Below are positions 19,426 through 30,282 of a stretch of DNA of 64,000 bases, one piece after another. Below the pieces are notes generated by a model. It searched no databases. It worked only from the letters and a program-made list of their open reading frames with translations, and was not told where the DNA came from. Source of the stretch: Nitrobacter sp051912485 (GTDB lineage: Bacteria > Pseudomonadota > Alphaproteobacteria > Rhizobiales > Xanthobacteraceae); the NCBI RefSeq assembly GCF_051912485.1, contig NZ_CP196822.1:2046001-2110000 (forward strand), in the 5' to 3' direction. Every line of letters starts with the position of its first letter. The first letter of the stretch is position 1. The translations under genes were made by a program, and so were the position numbers.

Positions 19426-20556
19426 CTATCGCCTGCGCCAGACGAACAGGCTGGACACCGCATAGTTCCAGACAACGCCCATCAGCGCGCCGGCGGCGCC
19501 TGCCAGCCACCAGATCGGTTCCTGATCGTAAACCGAAAACGCGACGCCGACATTGGCCAGCAGACCAACACTGCATACCAGGTAGAAAACAATGAGACCG
19601 CGCAGGAGCCCGATCCCTTTCAGGCGCTGGTCACGGTAGGTCAGGAAATTGTTGAGCAGGAAATTACTGGTCATCGCCAGAACCGCGCCAAAGGCCTGCG
19701 AGTGCGGAAACGGCCATCGCAGCACGTCAAGCGCGACCGCCAAGCCGGCGAGATGCACGACGAGGCCGACCGATCCGACCAGTGAGAACAGCAGGAATCG
19801 TAATGAGACCACATCACGCGTCAGCTTCGCCAGCACGAGGCCGAGGAAGTCCAGCGTGACCATCGAATCCAGCTTGCTCTCGCCGTGCAGCCGCGAACCG
19901 AACGTGAAGGGGATTTCCGTGACGCGCAATTTGCCACGCGCAGTTGCAATCACGTCGAGCAGGATCTTGAAGCCCTGGATCGAAAGTTCAGGCGCGAGTT
20001 GTTCGAAGCGGTCGCGGCGGATCATGAAAAAGCCGCTCATGGGGTCGGCGATCTCGATGCGCAGCAGCCGCTTCGCGACCGAGGTTGCCAGCATGCTGAA
20101 GCCCGCGCGCTGCTTGTCGAAGCTGTCGGCGCTGCCGCCTTCGATGTAGCGGCTGCCGACCACGAGGTCGGCGGTGTCGTTTTCCAGAAGCGCGAGCATC
20201 TTCGGCAACCGGGTTTCGTCGTGCTGGAGATCGGCATCCATCACGGCGGCACACGGCGCGCTCGACGCCAGAATACCTTCGATGCAAGCGCCCGACAGGC
20301 CGCGCCGCCCTACCCGCCTGATGCAGCGAACGCGCGGATCCAACGCAGCCAGTTTCCGCACGACGTCAGAAGTGCGGTCAGGAGAATTGTCGTCGACATA
20401 AATGACCTCCCACGCGATTCCCGTCAGCGCGTCGGACAGCTTGCGATACAGCGCAACCACGTTGTCGCGCTCGTTGAAGGTCGGCACGACGACGGAAAGC
20501 TGGGGGGGGATACCGGTTGACAGCTCGACCGGCTCCGGTCTGATGGCTTGATTCAT
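19426..20556 (-). CDS. GT2 glycosyltransferase fused to a GtrA-like domain
   Basis: A 376-residue fusion. The N-terminal 230 residues form a GT-A fold of the dolichyl-phosphate mannose synthase type, with VPTFNERDNV (about 24-33), VDDNSPDRT (54-62) and the metal-binding DAD in VMDADLQHDE at 107-109. The C-terminal part has four hydrophobic helices of the GtrA family, which handle or flip polyprenyl-linked sugars. The product is probably an undecaprenyl-phosphate sugar for the downstream ArnT-like enzyme, whose start is 8 bases away. The ATG at 20556 was chosen because the family begins at this point. Confidence 0.9.
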   Translation of the reverse strand: MNQAIRPEPVELSTGIPPQLSVVVPTFNERDNVVALYRKLSDALTGIAWEVIYVDDNSPDRTSDVVRKLAALDPRVRCIRRVGRRGLSGACIEGILASSAPCAAVMDADLQHDETRLPKMLALLENDTADLVVGSRYIEGGSADSFDKQRAGFSMLATSVAKRLLRIEIADPMSGFFMIRRDRFEQLAPELSIQGFKILLDVIATARGKLRVTEIPFTFGSRLHGESKLDSMVTLDFLGLVLAKLTRDVVSLRFLLFSLVGSVGLVVHLAGLAVALDVLRWPFPHSQAFGAVLAMTSNFLLNNFLTYRDQRLKGIGLLRGLIVFYLVCSVGLLANVGVAFSVYDQEPIWWLAGAAGALMGVVWNYAVSSLFVWRRR

Positions 20557-20820
20557 GGCGCCAGCATATATCCGTGGCGACCGCGAATGCCAAGGCAAGT
20601 GGCATCAAGGCAACCGAATCGGGCGCCGGAGCCGAACATCTTCCAAAAGCCGAAAATGTATGGAAATCAGGGCAAAAATGCCAACGACCACGAATAACGG
20701 GGCGCGCGTACATCCGGCGCAGCCGGGTTATCCCGTGGTCGTCCCGGCGATGGAGCGGGATTCACATCGCCGTTGTCATTGACATAGGTAGGACCGCAAT
20801 ATCCGCAAGAGGCAGGTCAC

Positions 20821-21624
20821 ATGGCAGACAAGGCAGGCAATATCTACATCGGCGTTGGCGGCTGGACCTTCGCGCCGTGGCGCGGCGTTTTCTACCCCGA
20901 GAAGCTGACGCAAGCGAAGGAACTGGCATACGCCGCTTCCAAACTCACCTCGATCGAGATCAACGGCACCTATTACGGATCGCAGAAGCCCGAAAGCTTT
21001 CGCAAGTGGGCGCGTGAGGTACCCGACGGCTTTGTGTTCTCGCTGAAAGGGCCGCGCTTCGCCACCAATCGCCGGGTACTGGCCGAGGCCGGCGATTCGG
21101 TGAGGCGCTTTTATGATTCCGGTGTGCTGGAACTGGGCGACCGTCTCGGACCGGTGCTGTGGCAGTTCGCGCCGACCAAAACATTCGACGAAGCCGATTT
21201 CGGCAAATTCCTGGAGCTGTTACCGCGGAAGCTTGAGGGGCGCGCGCTACGGCATGTGGTCGAAGTCCGCCACGACAGCTTCTGCACACCGGACTTCATC
21301 GCGCTGCTACGACAGTTTGAGGTGCCTGTGGTGTTCGCCGAGCACGGCAAGTATCCGGCGATCGCCGACATCACCGCGGATTTCGTTTACGCGCGTCTGC
21401 AGAAGGGCAACGACGAGATCAAGACCTGCTACCCTCCGAAGCAACTCGATGCCTGGGCGAAGCGACTTCAATCCTGGGCCGAAGGCGACGAGCCGGACGA
21501 CCTGCCGCGCGTCGACAATGCCAAGCCGAAGCAAACACCGCGCGACGTCTTCGCCTACGTAATCCACGAGGGCAAGGTGCGCGCACCGGCAGGCGCCATG
21601 GAGCTGATCGCCCGAGTAAAATGA
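20821..21624 (+). CDS. DUF72 family protein
   Basis: A 267-residue protein of the DUF72 (YecE-like) family, a TIM-barrel group of unproved function. Characteristic segments are the opening YIGVGGWTFAPWRGVFYP, SIEINGTYY at about residue 46, FSLKGPRFATNRR, GPVLWQFAPT and the aromatic-acid segments near the end (FVYARLQKG). Starts ATGGCAGACAAGG behind AAGAGGCAGGTCAC. Length is normal. It stands alone on the plus strand. Confidence 0.9.
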   Translation: MADKAGNIYIGVGGWTFAPWRGVFYPEKLTQAKELAYAASKLTSIEINGTYYGSQKPESFRKWAREVPDGFVFSLKGPRFATNRRVLAEAGDSVRRFYDSGVLELGDRLGPVLWQFAPTKTFDEADFGKFLELLPRKLEGRALRHVVEVRHDSFCTPDFIALLRQFEVPVVFAEHGKYPAIADITADFVYARLQKGNDEIKTCYPPKQLDAWAKRLQSWAEGDEPDDLPRVDNAKPKQTPRDVFAYVIHEGKVRAPAGAMELIARVK

Positions 21625-21832
21625 CGGGGCTGCTACTGTCGCCGCCGCTGGATCGCGAGATCATCAAAGGCCGCATCGGCGCCCAGATCGAGAACTGACC
21701 GCGCGCCCCAAATGTGAGGAACGGGACCGACCTGGTCTCTGTGGAAGTTCCGTTATTGTTCCCCTACGCGACCCCACGCCTCCCTGCTATCAATAGTTGT
21801 ACGTATATAGCGGTTGGGCTTTTGGGGGCTCA

Positions 21833-22594
21833 GTGCGTTTAGGGGCGTCGTCGCGCGCAGTATGTTTGGCCGCCTTGCTGATGTGCGCGACCATAGGTCG
21901 GCCATTGGCCCAGCCGACGGCTGCCAGTCCGACACTGGCCGACAACCTCAGCGGCGGTTCCAAACCCGAACGATTCCTGTTTTTCAGCGGCGTCGATCTC
22001 TGGCGCAACGGACAGACCGGCTACGGCGGAATGATGCTGGCGCCGCAGGGAGACCTGAACAAGGACGGCCTTCTCATCCGTCTGTTCATGTCCGACGATT
22101 TCGAACGCTACGACACGCCGACGCAGCGCTTCACCACCAACATCTTCCGCGCCTCGATTCTGCCAGGCTGGCGCATCAAGCGCGGCAATGTCGAGATCAA
22201 GGTCTTCGCCGGACCCGCCGTCGAAAGCCATGCGTTGAAGCCCGACATCCCGACCGACACGCTGCGCGGCAACCATTTCGGCGCGCGCTTCGCGACGGAG
22301 ATATGGTGGGAGCCTACGCCAATAATGATGGTGGCCGCCGCCGCCTCGGCCACGACGATCGGCACAGAATACAGCGCTCGTGCGGCGGCCGGCTGGCGCC
22401 TCCTCGATCGGTTCTGGATCGGACCTGAAGTCTCTGCATCGGCCGACGAGTTCAGCACCCAGTACCGGATCGGCGCGCACCTCACCGGCTTCAAGACCGG
22501 CGCCATGGAATGGTCTGTAGGCTCTGGTTTTGTCGAGGATAGTTTTCACCGCGGCGGAATCTATGGACGCATCGGCGTTCTGTTCCGGAAGTGA
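21833..22594 (+). CDS. bcsS: Cellulose biosynthesis protein BcsS-like
   Basis: About 253 residues. The N-terminus carries a signal peptide (CLAALLMCATIGRPLAQ), so the protein is exported. The mature part (FFSGVDLWRNGQTGYGGMML, later AGPAVESHALKP and a run of alternating beta-strands ending GRIGVLFRK) fits the BcsS family of outer-membrane beta proteins linked to bacterial cellulose loci. No bcsA, bcsB or bcsC lies in the window, so the gene is an orphan here. GTG at 21833 behind GGGGGC gives the best signal peptide; a TTG at 21797 is an in-frame alternative. Confidence 0.75.
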   Translation: MRLGASSRAVCLAALLMCATIGRPLAQPTAASPTLADNLSGGSKPERFLFFSGVDLWRNGQTGYGGMMLAPQGDLNKDGLLIRLFMSDDFERYDTPTQRFTTNIFRASILPGWRIKRGNVEIKVFAGPAVESHALKPDIPTDTLRGNHFGARFATEIWWEPTPIMMVAAAASATTIGTEYSARAAAGWRLLDRFWIGPEVSASADEFSTQYRIGAHLTGFKTGAMEWSVGSGFVEDSFHRGGIYGRIGVLFRK

Positions 22595-22669
22595 CATTTC
22601 ACCAGCGTCATAAGGCCAGCGCAGCCGTCGCGGATCGCCGCTAGGACTCTTTCCGGCGGCGACCCTAGT

Positions 22670-23827
22670 CTAATCCAGTGTGCGACGGAACCGTGTCACT
22701 GCGATCACCATGGCCACCAGCATCAGTGCCAGTAACGCGAGCGTGTCGTATTGCAGATTTTGCAGCGTCGCGCCCTTCAGCATGATGGCGCGGACAATCC
22801 GGACATAGTGCGTCAGTGGCAGGCACTCCCCGATATACTGTGCCCAGACCGGCATGCCGGCGAAGGGAAACATGAATCCGGACAGCAGAATGCTCGGCAG
22901 GAAAAACATCATCGACATCTGCATAGCCTGGAGCTGGTTCTGCACGATGGTCGAGAATGTATATCCGACGGCGAGATTGGTTGTGATGAACAGCGTCGAC
23001 AGCAAAGCCAATAGCGTCAGGCTTCCGTCGATAGGAACGCGGAATAGCAGCGCCCCGATGCCGATGATTAAAGCTGCCTGAATGAATCCCACCAGCACGT
23101 AGGGCAGGATCTTGCCAATCATCACCTCTACCGGCGTGATCGGCATCGACAGAAGGCTTTCCATCGTGCCCCGCTCGATCTCGCGCGTGACCGACAAGGC
23201 CGTGAAGATCAGCATGGTCATGGTGAGGATAGTGCCGACAAGCCCGGGCACGATGTTCAGCCGCGAGGATGCCGCAGGATTGTAACGCGCATGCGCCCGG
23301 ATTTCGAATGGCGGATCGGGTGGATCGCCAATGTACAGATCGTGCGCGAGCGCGGTCTGCACGATCGGGCCGAGCGCGCTCAGCGCGGAGCCGGCGGCGA
23401 CGGGATCGGTGGCATCGGCGGCGACAAGCAGCGCCGGACGGTCACCGCGCCGCACGCCGCGCTCGAAGCCGCGCGGAATCTCGATGCCGAACAGAACCGC
23501 GCCGGATTTCAGGAGATTGTCGAAGCTATCGACGTCATGCACCTCCTGCGTAAAGCGAAAATAGGACGTGTTCTCCAGCGCCTTGAGAATGGAGCGCGCG
23601 AGGTCGCTATCCTCCTGCATCAGAACCGCGGTGGGCAGATGGCGCGGCGTGGTGTTGATCGCATAGCCGAACAGCAGAAGCTGCATCACCGGAATCATCA
23701 CGATCATCGCGAATGACACCCGGTCGCGCCGGAGCTGGATGAACTCCTTTACCAGCATGGCGTAGCTGCGCCGCCAGAAGCCGAACGGCATTTCCCTTTC
23801 GGCGGAATGGTCGTCCGCGACACTCAT
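22670..23827 (-). CDS. ABC-2 type transporter permease (YhhJ-like)
   Basis: A 385-residue permease with an N-terminal helix after EFIQLRRDRVSFAMIVMIPV, a large periplasmic domain (about residues 55-180) and five C-terminal helices, the layout of the YhhJ/YbhR drug-export subunits. The ATG at 23827 overlaps the ATPase stop codon (ATGA), showing tight coupling. With the ATPase, the HlyD-like adaptor and TetR it forms a four-gene export operon. Substrate is probably an amphipathic drug or lipid; not determinable here. Confidence 0.9.
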   Translation of the reverse strand: MSVADDHSAEREMPFGFWRRSYAMLVKEFIQLRRDRVSFAMIVMIPVMQLLLFGYAINTTPRHLPTAVLMQEDSDLARSILKALENTSYFRFTQEVHDVDSFDNLLKSGAVLFGIEIPRGFERGVRRGDRPALLVAADATDPVAAGSALSALGPIVQTALAHDLYIGDPPDPPFEIRAHARYNPAASSRLNIVPGLVGTILTMTMLIFTALSVTREIERGTMESLLSMPITPVEVMIGKILPYVLVGFIQAALIIGIGALLFRVPIDGSLTLLALLSTLFITTNLAVGYTFSTIVQNQLQAMQMSMMFFLPSILLSGFMFPFAGMPVWAQYIGECLPLTHYVRIVRAIMLKGATLQNLQYDTLALLALMLVAMVIAVTRFRRTLD

Positions 23828-24768
23828 TGGAAATTGTCCTTCGAACGACTCATCAGTTCGATGAACACGTCTTCCAGCGACGGCTCGCTCTGTTGCCAAT
23901 GCAGATCGTCACGGGCGCGATACGGCGCGATCGTCGCTTCGAGCGCGGCCTTGTTGCGGCCGGAGACATGAAGGCTGGTGCCGAACGGCGCGGCCATGTC
24001 GATGCCCGGCTTCCCGGCAAGCTCGGCCGACAGTCCGTTGAGATCGCCGCCCGCGACCGTGTAGGTGGTCAGCGCAGACTTTGCGATGACGTCATCCACG
24101 GTACCGTGCGCAAGCAGATGACCGTAGGCGATGTAGGCGATCTCGTGACAGCGTTCGGCCTCGTCCATGTAGTGCGTCGAGACCAGAACCGTCAGGCCAT
24201 TCGCGGCCAGCGCATGAATCTCGTTCCAGAATTCGCGTCGCGCCTTGGGATCGACGCCAGCGGTTGGCTCGTCGAGCAGAAGGAGCTGCGGGTTCGGCAG
24301 CGTGCAGGCGCCGAGCGCAAGGCGTTGCTTCCAGCCGCCGGACAATTCGCCCGCAAGCTGCTCCTCGCGACCGGTGAGACCGAGCCGTTTGATCATGGCC
24401 AGTGCCGCGCCGGGCGCATCACGGATGCCATAGAGTCGTGCGACGAACTCCAGGTTCTCGCGTACAGACAGGTCCTGATACAGGCTGAAACGCTGGGTCA
24501 TGTAGCCGACCCGGCGCTTGATCTTGTCGGCATCGCGGCGGATGTCGTAGCCGAGACAGGTGCCCTCGCCGCTGTCCGGCGTCAGTAGTCCGCACAGCAT
24601 GCGGATGGTGGTGGTCTTTCCCGAGCCGTTGGGACCGAGGAAGCCGTAGATCATTCCGCGCTTCACCTGCATGGACAGGTCGTGCACCACCTCGCGGCCG
24701 TTGAACGACTTCGACAGGCCGGAAACCTCGATCGCGACGTCGGAAGCTTTCATGGCTACCTGGCTCAT
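23824..24768 (-). CDS. ABC transporter ATP-binding protein
   Basis: A 314-residue ABC ATPase. Walker A GPNGSGKTTTIR is at about residues 45-56, the signature LSGGWKQR (a variant of LSGGQ) at about 141, Walker B LLLLDEPTAG at about 163, and the switch histidine in VLVSTHYMDEA at about 195. The C-terminal 90 residues (VAGGDLNGLSAELAGKPGID) are an accessory domain as in YbhF-type exporters. It pairs with the permease that overlaps it by four bases. Only one ATPase domain is present, so it must act as a dimer. Confidence 0.94.
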   Translation of the reverse strand: MSQVAMKASDVAIEVSGLSKSFNGREVVHDLSMQVKRGMIYGFLGPNGSGKTTTIRMLCGLLTPDSGEGTCLGYDIRRDADKIKRRVGYMTQRFSLYQDLSVRENLEFVARLYGIRDAPGAALAMIKRLGLTGREEQLAGELSGGWKQRLALGACTLPNPQLLLLDEPTAGVDPKARREFWNEIHALAANGLTVLVSTHYMDEAERCHEIAYIAYGHLLAHGTVDDVIAKSALTTYTVAGGDLNGLSAELAGKPGIDMAAPFGTSLHVSGRNKAALEATIAPYRARDDLHWQQSEPSLEDVFIELMSRSKDNFQ

Positions 24769-24778
24769 AGCGCGGCCT

Positions 24779-25552
24779 TCAGTGTGTCGCGGCGTCGAGT
24801 TGAACGGTGATCGGCTGTCCGACGCGGAGACTGTCCGGTTTGTCAGGGCGCGCCTGAATCAGAAACACCAGCTTATTGCGCTCCTCGAGGCTGTAGATCA
24901 CCGGCGGTGTGTATTCCGCCTGGGTGGCGATGAAATAAATCTTTGCCGTCAGATCCGGCGCACAGTTGTCACAGGTGATGCGGACGTCCTGCCCAATCCT
25001 GAGTTTCGGCAAATCCGGTTCCGAGACGAAGAACCGGATCTTCATGTTGCCTGGCGGCATGATCGACAACACCGGCCGTTGCGCTGGCGTCATTTCGCCT
25101 TCGCGAAAATAAATTTGCTGAATGGTCCCGGCGACCGGCGCAAAGCCCTTGCGCCGTGACAGTCGCGTGCGCGAGGTGATGACCCGCGCCTCCGCCACGC
25201 GCAGCGCCGAGACAGCGGAATCCAGAGTGGCCTGCGTGCCGGCGCCGGTCTTTTTCAGCGATGCCGCGCGGTCGTAAGTCTGCTGCGCATTCGCCAGCGT
25301 CGCCTCGTTCTGATTGTGATCAGCCTGCTGCAAGTCATCGTCGACCGAATAGAGCTGTGCGCCGACCTCGACAGCATCGCCCTCGCGCACATTCAGTTTG
25401 GTGACGCGGCCACTCTCGTCGGGACTGACAAAAATCATGTCTGCCTCGACCCAGCCCTGATAGCCCGGTGGCGACTTCTGGCCGCAGCCGGCAACGAGGA
25501 TTGCCAGCGCCAACGCAGCACCGACACGCACGATGACGCGCAGCGGGGTCAT
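24779..25552 (-). CDS. HlyD-type periplasmic adaptor lipoprotein
   Basis: A 257-residue membrane-fusion protein. A signal sequence ending LAILVAGC sets the lipidated cysteine near residue 21, so it is anchored to the inner membrane from outside. The lipoyl half-motifs (GYQGWVEADMIFVSPDESGR, and later GFAPVAGTIQQIYF), a helical hairpin (NEATLANAQQTYDRAASLKK) and a beta-barrel end are all present. Its ATG (25552) overlaps the TetR stop by ATGA. It should bridge the ABC permease to an outer-membrane channel of the TolC type, which is not encoded here. Confidence 0.88.
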   Translation of the reverse strand: MTPLRVIVRVGAALALAILVAGCGQKSPPGYQGWVEADMIFVSPDESGRVTKLNVREGDAVEVGAQLYSVDDDLQQADHNQNEATLANAQQTYDRAASLKKTGAGTQATLDSAVSALRVAEARVITSRTRLSRRKGFAPVAGTIQQIYFREGEMTPAQRPVLSIMPPGNMKIRFFVSEPDLPKLRIGQDVRITCDNCAPDLTAKIYFIATQAEYTPPVIYSLEERNKLVFLIQARPDKPDSLRVGQPITVQLDAATH

Positions 25553-26271
25553 GACACTCTCCGTTCGCCAAAGATCAGATCGAGATGGACCTTCAGCATC
25601 GCTACAGCATCGAGCGGCGCATGCCGGCCGAACAGGCCCTGCCACATCACGGCAACCATGGCGGGCGCAACGACGATCTGGGGGAAGTCGGCAAGGCGCG
25701 CATTGCGAATTTCTCCGCGCGCGATACCGTACGCGATCAGCTTGCGCATACCCTCGATGCCGCGCGAAACGACTTCACGAAAGTAGAAATCGGCGAGCGA
25801 CGGAAAGCGCGTGCCCTCTGCCATGATCAGGCGAACGATATCGCCGCGCTTGGTCTCGGCAATGTCGCGCACAAAAGCCTCGGCGAAGCGTTCGAGGATC
25901 TCGCGAACCGATCCACCAGCGGCAGGCAAGGCCGTCAGATTTCCGATCAGCGGCACAAGCGCCGTGCGCACGAGCTCCTGGAACAGCGCCTCCTTGTCCT
26001 TGAAGTGCAGATAGATGGTGCCCTTGGCAACGCCTGCCCGCTTCGCCACATCGTCCAGACGGGTGGCGGCAAAACCACGCGCGGTGAATTCATCGAGACC
26101 AGCCGCGATGATCGCGGCGCGCCGCTGCGCCGCGCGTGCTGCGCGGTTCGGAGGCTTGGCCGTCCCGCCGGTCTGTGTGGGCGTCGTCGCACCGGCCTTG
26201 CTTGCGGCAGATCGGCCATTGGCGGAGTTCGCTGTAGCGGTCTTTCGCCGTTCGGATTTTGCAGTTTTCAT
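25549..26271 (-). CDS. TetR family transcriptional regulator
   Basis: A 240-residue repressor. After a disordered basic Ala/Lys/Thr-rich leader of about 45 residues comes the helix-turn-helix domain: RRAAIIAAGLDEFTARGFAA then VAKRAGVAKGTIYLHFKDKE at about residues 70-89, the classic TetR recognition helix. The C-terminal ligand domain is helical with WQGLFGRHAPLD near the end. It heads the ABC export operon and probably represses it by binding the palindrome just upstream at 26277-26306. The ATG at 26271 is downstream of that palindrome; the longer frame would place the operator inside the gene. Confidence 0.9.
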   Translation of the reverse strand: MKTAKSERRKTATANSANGRSAASKAGATTPTQTGGTAKPPNRAARAAQRRAAIIAAGLDEFTARGFAATRLDDVAKRAGVAKGTIYLHFKDKEALFQELVRTALVPLIGNLTALPAAGGSVREILERFAEAFVRDIAETKRGDIVRLIMAEGTRFPSLADFYFREVVSRGIEGMRKLIAYGIARGEIRNARLADFPQIVVAPAMVAVMWQGLFGRHAPLDAVAMLKVHLDLIFGERRVS

Positions 26272-26276
26272 AGATA

Positions 26277-26306
26277 TTATTATGACTGACCAGTCAGTCA
26301 TAATAA
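26277..26306. promoter_or_regulatory. TetR operator palindrome
   Basis: TTATTATGACTGAC, two bases (CA), then GTCAGTCATAATAA. The two 14-base arms are exact inverse complements. It lies 6 bases upstream of the TetR start codon and overlaps the place where the promoter must be, so it is very likely the site of autorepression for the ABC export operon. Confidence 0.88.
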
Positions 26307-26429
26307 AGAGCAAACTTTCCTACGGGCGGTCAATCAGTCGTGATTGCAACCTATCTATCTCAATTAGAACAGAAATTTCTATAAACACCTACTGCAAGGA
26401 CATGCAAACTTCACGGCAATGGGCCGCGA

Positions 26430-28030
<1,601 letters not shown>

Positions 28031-28034
<4 letters not shown>

Positions 28035-28723
28035 GCCGCGCTCGCTTTCGGCAGCCTTAGCTGCGCCGTGATTTCCGCCATGATGGCCACGGCGATCTCG
28101 GAGGGTGAAATGGCGCCAATCTCCAGCCCGATTGGCGCATGAATGCGTGCGATGTCGGCCTCGGAAACGCCTTGTGCTTTGAGCCGGTCGGCGCGCGTGG
28201 CGTGTGTCTTCCGCGAGCCTAATGCTCCGATGTAGAAGCAATCGCTCTCGACAGCGTGCAGCAACGCCGGATCGTCAATTTTGGGGTCGTGAGTCACGGC
28301 GACGAAAGCGGTATAGTGATCGATATTGAGCGGCGGCAGCGCAATATCTGGCCACTCAGCGATCAGCACCACATCGGGAAACCGCTCCGGGCTCGCAAAT
28401 GCCGTGCGCGGATCGACCACCGTGACGTCATACCCGAGAGAACGCGCCAGTGGCGCCAGCGCCTGACTGATGTGAACCGCGCCGACGATGACAAGCTTCG
28501 CTGTCGGTGCATAGACGTTCAGGAACAGCTTCCGGCCATCGATTTCGACTGTTCCGCTCTTGCCCATGCGCAGATGTTTGTCCAACTCCGCACGCAGGGG
28601 ATCGCCAGCGAGGTCGGCAGCCTTCACGACGCGTTGGTCGCCATTACCAATATCGGTAACCACGATTACCGGCCGCCGCGCGGCCCGCTCCCTATTGATC
28701 TCTGCTAGCGCGGAAAGCTTCAT
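28031..28723 (-). CDS. XdhC C-terminal (Rossmann) domain protein
   Basis: A 230-residue protein holding the NAD(P)-like Rossmann half of the XdhC/CoxI family: LVIVGAVHISQALAPLARSL at about residues 77-96, then ALGSRKTHATRADRL and the conserved end APIGLEIGAISPSEIAVAI. XdhC proteins protect and insert sulfurated molybdenum cofactor in xanthine-dehydrogenase-type enzymes. In this operon the family is split over two genes: this one has the C-terminal half and the gene at 28731 the N-terminal half. A gap of 7 bases separates them. Confidence 0.86.
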
Positions 28724-28730
28724 TTCACGG

Positions 28731-29054
28731 TCAGCCGATTTTCTCGACAAAAACGCGGATGATGCCGCCGCAGGACAGTCCGACGGTCCACGCGGCTTCG
28801 TCAGCGACACCGAACTCCAGCATCTTGGGCGCACCGCTGGAGATCACGTCCATCGCCTCGGTCACCACGGCGCCTTCAACGCAGCCGCCGGAGACCGAGC
28901 CGAGAAACGTGCCGTCGTCGTTTATGACGAGGCTCGAACCCGCGGGACGCGGGGCCGAGCCCCAGGTTTCGATGACCGTCGCGAGCGCAACGCCATGGCC
29001 GGCTTTCTGCCAGTCCTCTGCCGCCTTCAGAATATCCTCATCGCGATCGAACAT
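28731..29054 (-). CDS. XdhC/CoxI N-terminal domain protein
   Basis: A 107-residue protein corresponding to the first domain of XdhC. The family motif GSAPRPAGSSLVINDDGTFL (about residues 32-51) and the Cys-containing SVSGGCVEGAVV (about 53-64) are clear, as is the LSCGG cysteine near residue 94 thought to bind the molybdenum cofactor. It lacks the Rossmann half, supplied by the next gene. ATG at 29054 was chosen; a GTG at 29063 is in frame. It follows the vWA gene by 13 bases. Confidence 0.83.
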   Translation of the reverse strand: MFDRDEDILKAAEDWQKAGHGVALATVIETWGSAPRPAGSSLVINDDGTFLGSVSGGCVEGAVVTEAMDVISSGAPKMLEFGVADEAAWTVGLSCGGIIRVFVEKIG

Positions 29055-29067
29055 GACGACCACTCAC

Positions 29068-30270
29068 TCAAGCTGCGGGACGGAGGGGATCGCGGCGACG
29101 CTGCACCGGCGCAGGGGATAGCGCGGCCAACAGCCCCTTGATAGATGACAAATTATGCACCGGACGAAATTCGTCAACGTGCGGCACCATCATTTTAATT
29201 CCTTGCGCCTTTGGTTCAAAGCCGTCATAGCGTAAAAGCGGGTTAAGCCAGATCAGCCGGCGGCAGGATCGGTGCAGCCGATCCATCTCGAACGCCAGTT
29301 TGGAGTCGACCTCACGCTCCAGCCCGTCGGTAATCAGCAGCACGATCGCGCCCTGCGCGAGCACGCGCCGACCCCACAGCTTGTTGAAATTGTGCAGCGA
29401 GGTCGCGATCCGTGTCCCGCCGGCCCAATCCTCGACCACGGATGAACAGGCGGCCAGTGCCTCGTCCGGATCCCGCGCGCGCAGCGCACGGGTCACATTG
29501 GTCAAACGCGTCCCGAACAGAAAGATCGAGACGCGCTTGCGCGCATCGGTAATGGCATGGAGGAAATGCAGAAACAGCCGGGTATATTCGCTCATCGAGC
29601 CGGAGATATCCAGCAGCGCCACGATCGGAGCCGGCTTGTCGATCAAGCCAAGGCGATGAATATCGACAATCTCGCCGCCGGTGCGCAGGCTTCCGCGCAG
29701 CGTCCGGCGCAGATCGAGCCGCGCTCCCCGATGATCGGGCCGGGTGCGTCGCGTGCGCAGCTCGGCCTGCGGGAGCCTCATCTTCGCAATGGCCTGCGTG
29801 ACCTCGGAGATCTCCGCCGCGCTCATCTGGGCAAAGTCCTTCTTCTGCAGCAACTCGCGATCGGAGACGGAAAACCGTATCTCCTGCTCCTGGAGGGTCT
29901 CGCGCTCGCCGAAGACCCCGGGCTGCGCGAACGCCTCATGAACGCGCCGCGACGCGGGCGACGGCGGCTTCTTTGCCTGGTCCGGTAATAAGATCGAATC
30001 CAGCATGTTTTTCCATTCCTCCGCGGCGCAGAAGAACAGATCGAAGACCTGCGCAAAGATCGACGCATGTTCGTGGCGTGTCACGAAAATCGATTCAAGC
30101 GTGGTGAAGACGTCGGCGCGGTTGCCGATGTCGATCAGGCGCAAGGCATTCAGCGCGTCGATGACGGCGCCCGAGCCCACCGGAAGCCCGGCGGCGCGCA
30201 ACGTGCGCGCAAAGCCGACGACGTTGTCGGCGATCCGGCCGGTCGGCGGGTTGAGATGATTGATGGCCAT
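29068..30270 (-). CDS. coxE: CoxE-like von Willebrand A domain protein
   Basis: A 400-residue soluble protein of the CoxE family. The C-terminal vWA domain carries an intact MIDAS motif, DISGSMSEYTR, at about residue 226. The N-terminal half is the family's CoxE helical region. In Oligotropha carboxidovorans, CoxD (MoxR ATPase), CoxE and CoxF form the machine that completes the Cu-S-Mo centre of CO dehydrogenase. The gene is 12 bases downstream of the MoxR gene, matching that pairing. What enzyme it serves here is open because no coxL is adjacent. Confidence 0.88.
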   Translation of the reverse strand: MAINHLNPPTGRIADNVVGFARTLRAAGLPVGSGAVIDALNALRLIDIGNRADVFTTLESIFVTRHEHASIFAQVFDLFFCAAEEWKNMLDSILLPDQAKKPPSPASRRVHEAFAQPGVFGERETLQEQEIRFSVSDRELLQKKDFAQMSAAEISEVTQAIAKMRLPQAELRTRRTRPDHRGARLDLRRTLRGSLRTGGEIVDIHRLGLIDKPAPIVALLDISGSMSEYTRLFLHFLHAITDARKRVSIFLFGTRLTNVTRALRARDPDEALAACSSVVEDWAGGTRIATSLHNFNKLWGRRVLAQGAIVLLITDGLEREVDSKLAFEMDRLHRSCRRLIWLNPLLRYDGFEPKAQGIKMMVPHVDEFRPVHNLSSIKGLLAALSPAPVQRRRDPLRPAA

Positions 30271-30282
30271 GCGCTTCCCGTT

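Noticed and set aside
21621..21698. A 25-codon frame overlapping the DUF72 stop codon
   Set aside because: It opens with ATGA and looks like a coupled gene, but it is too short and has no recognisable pattern; it may be chance or a remnant.
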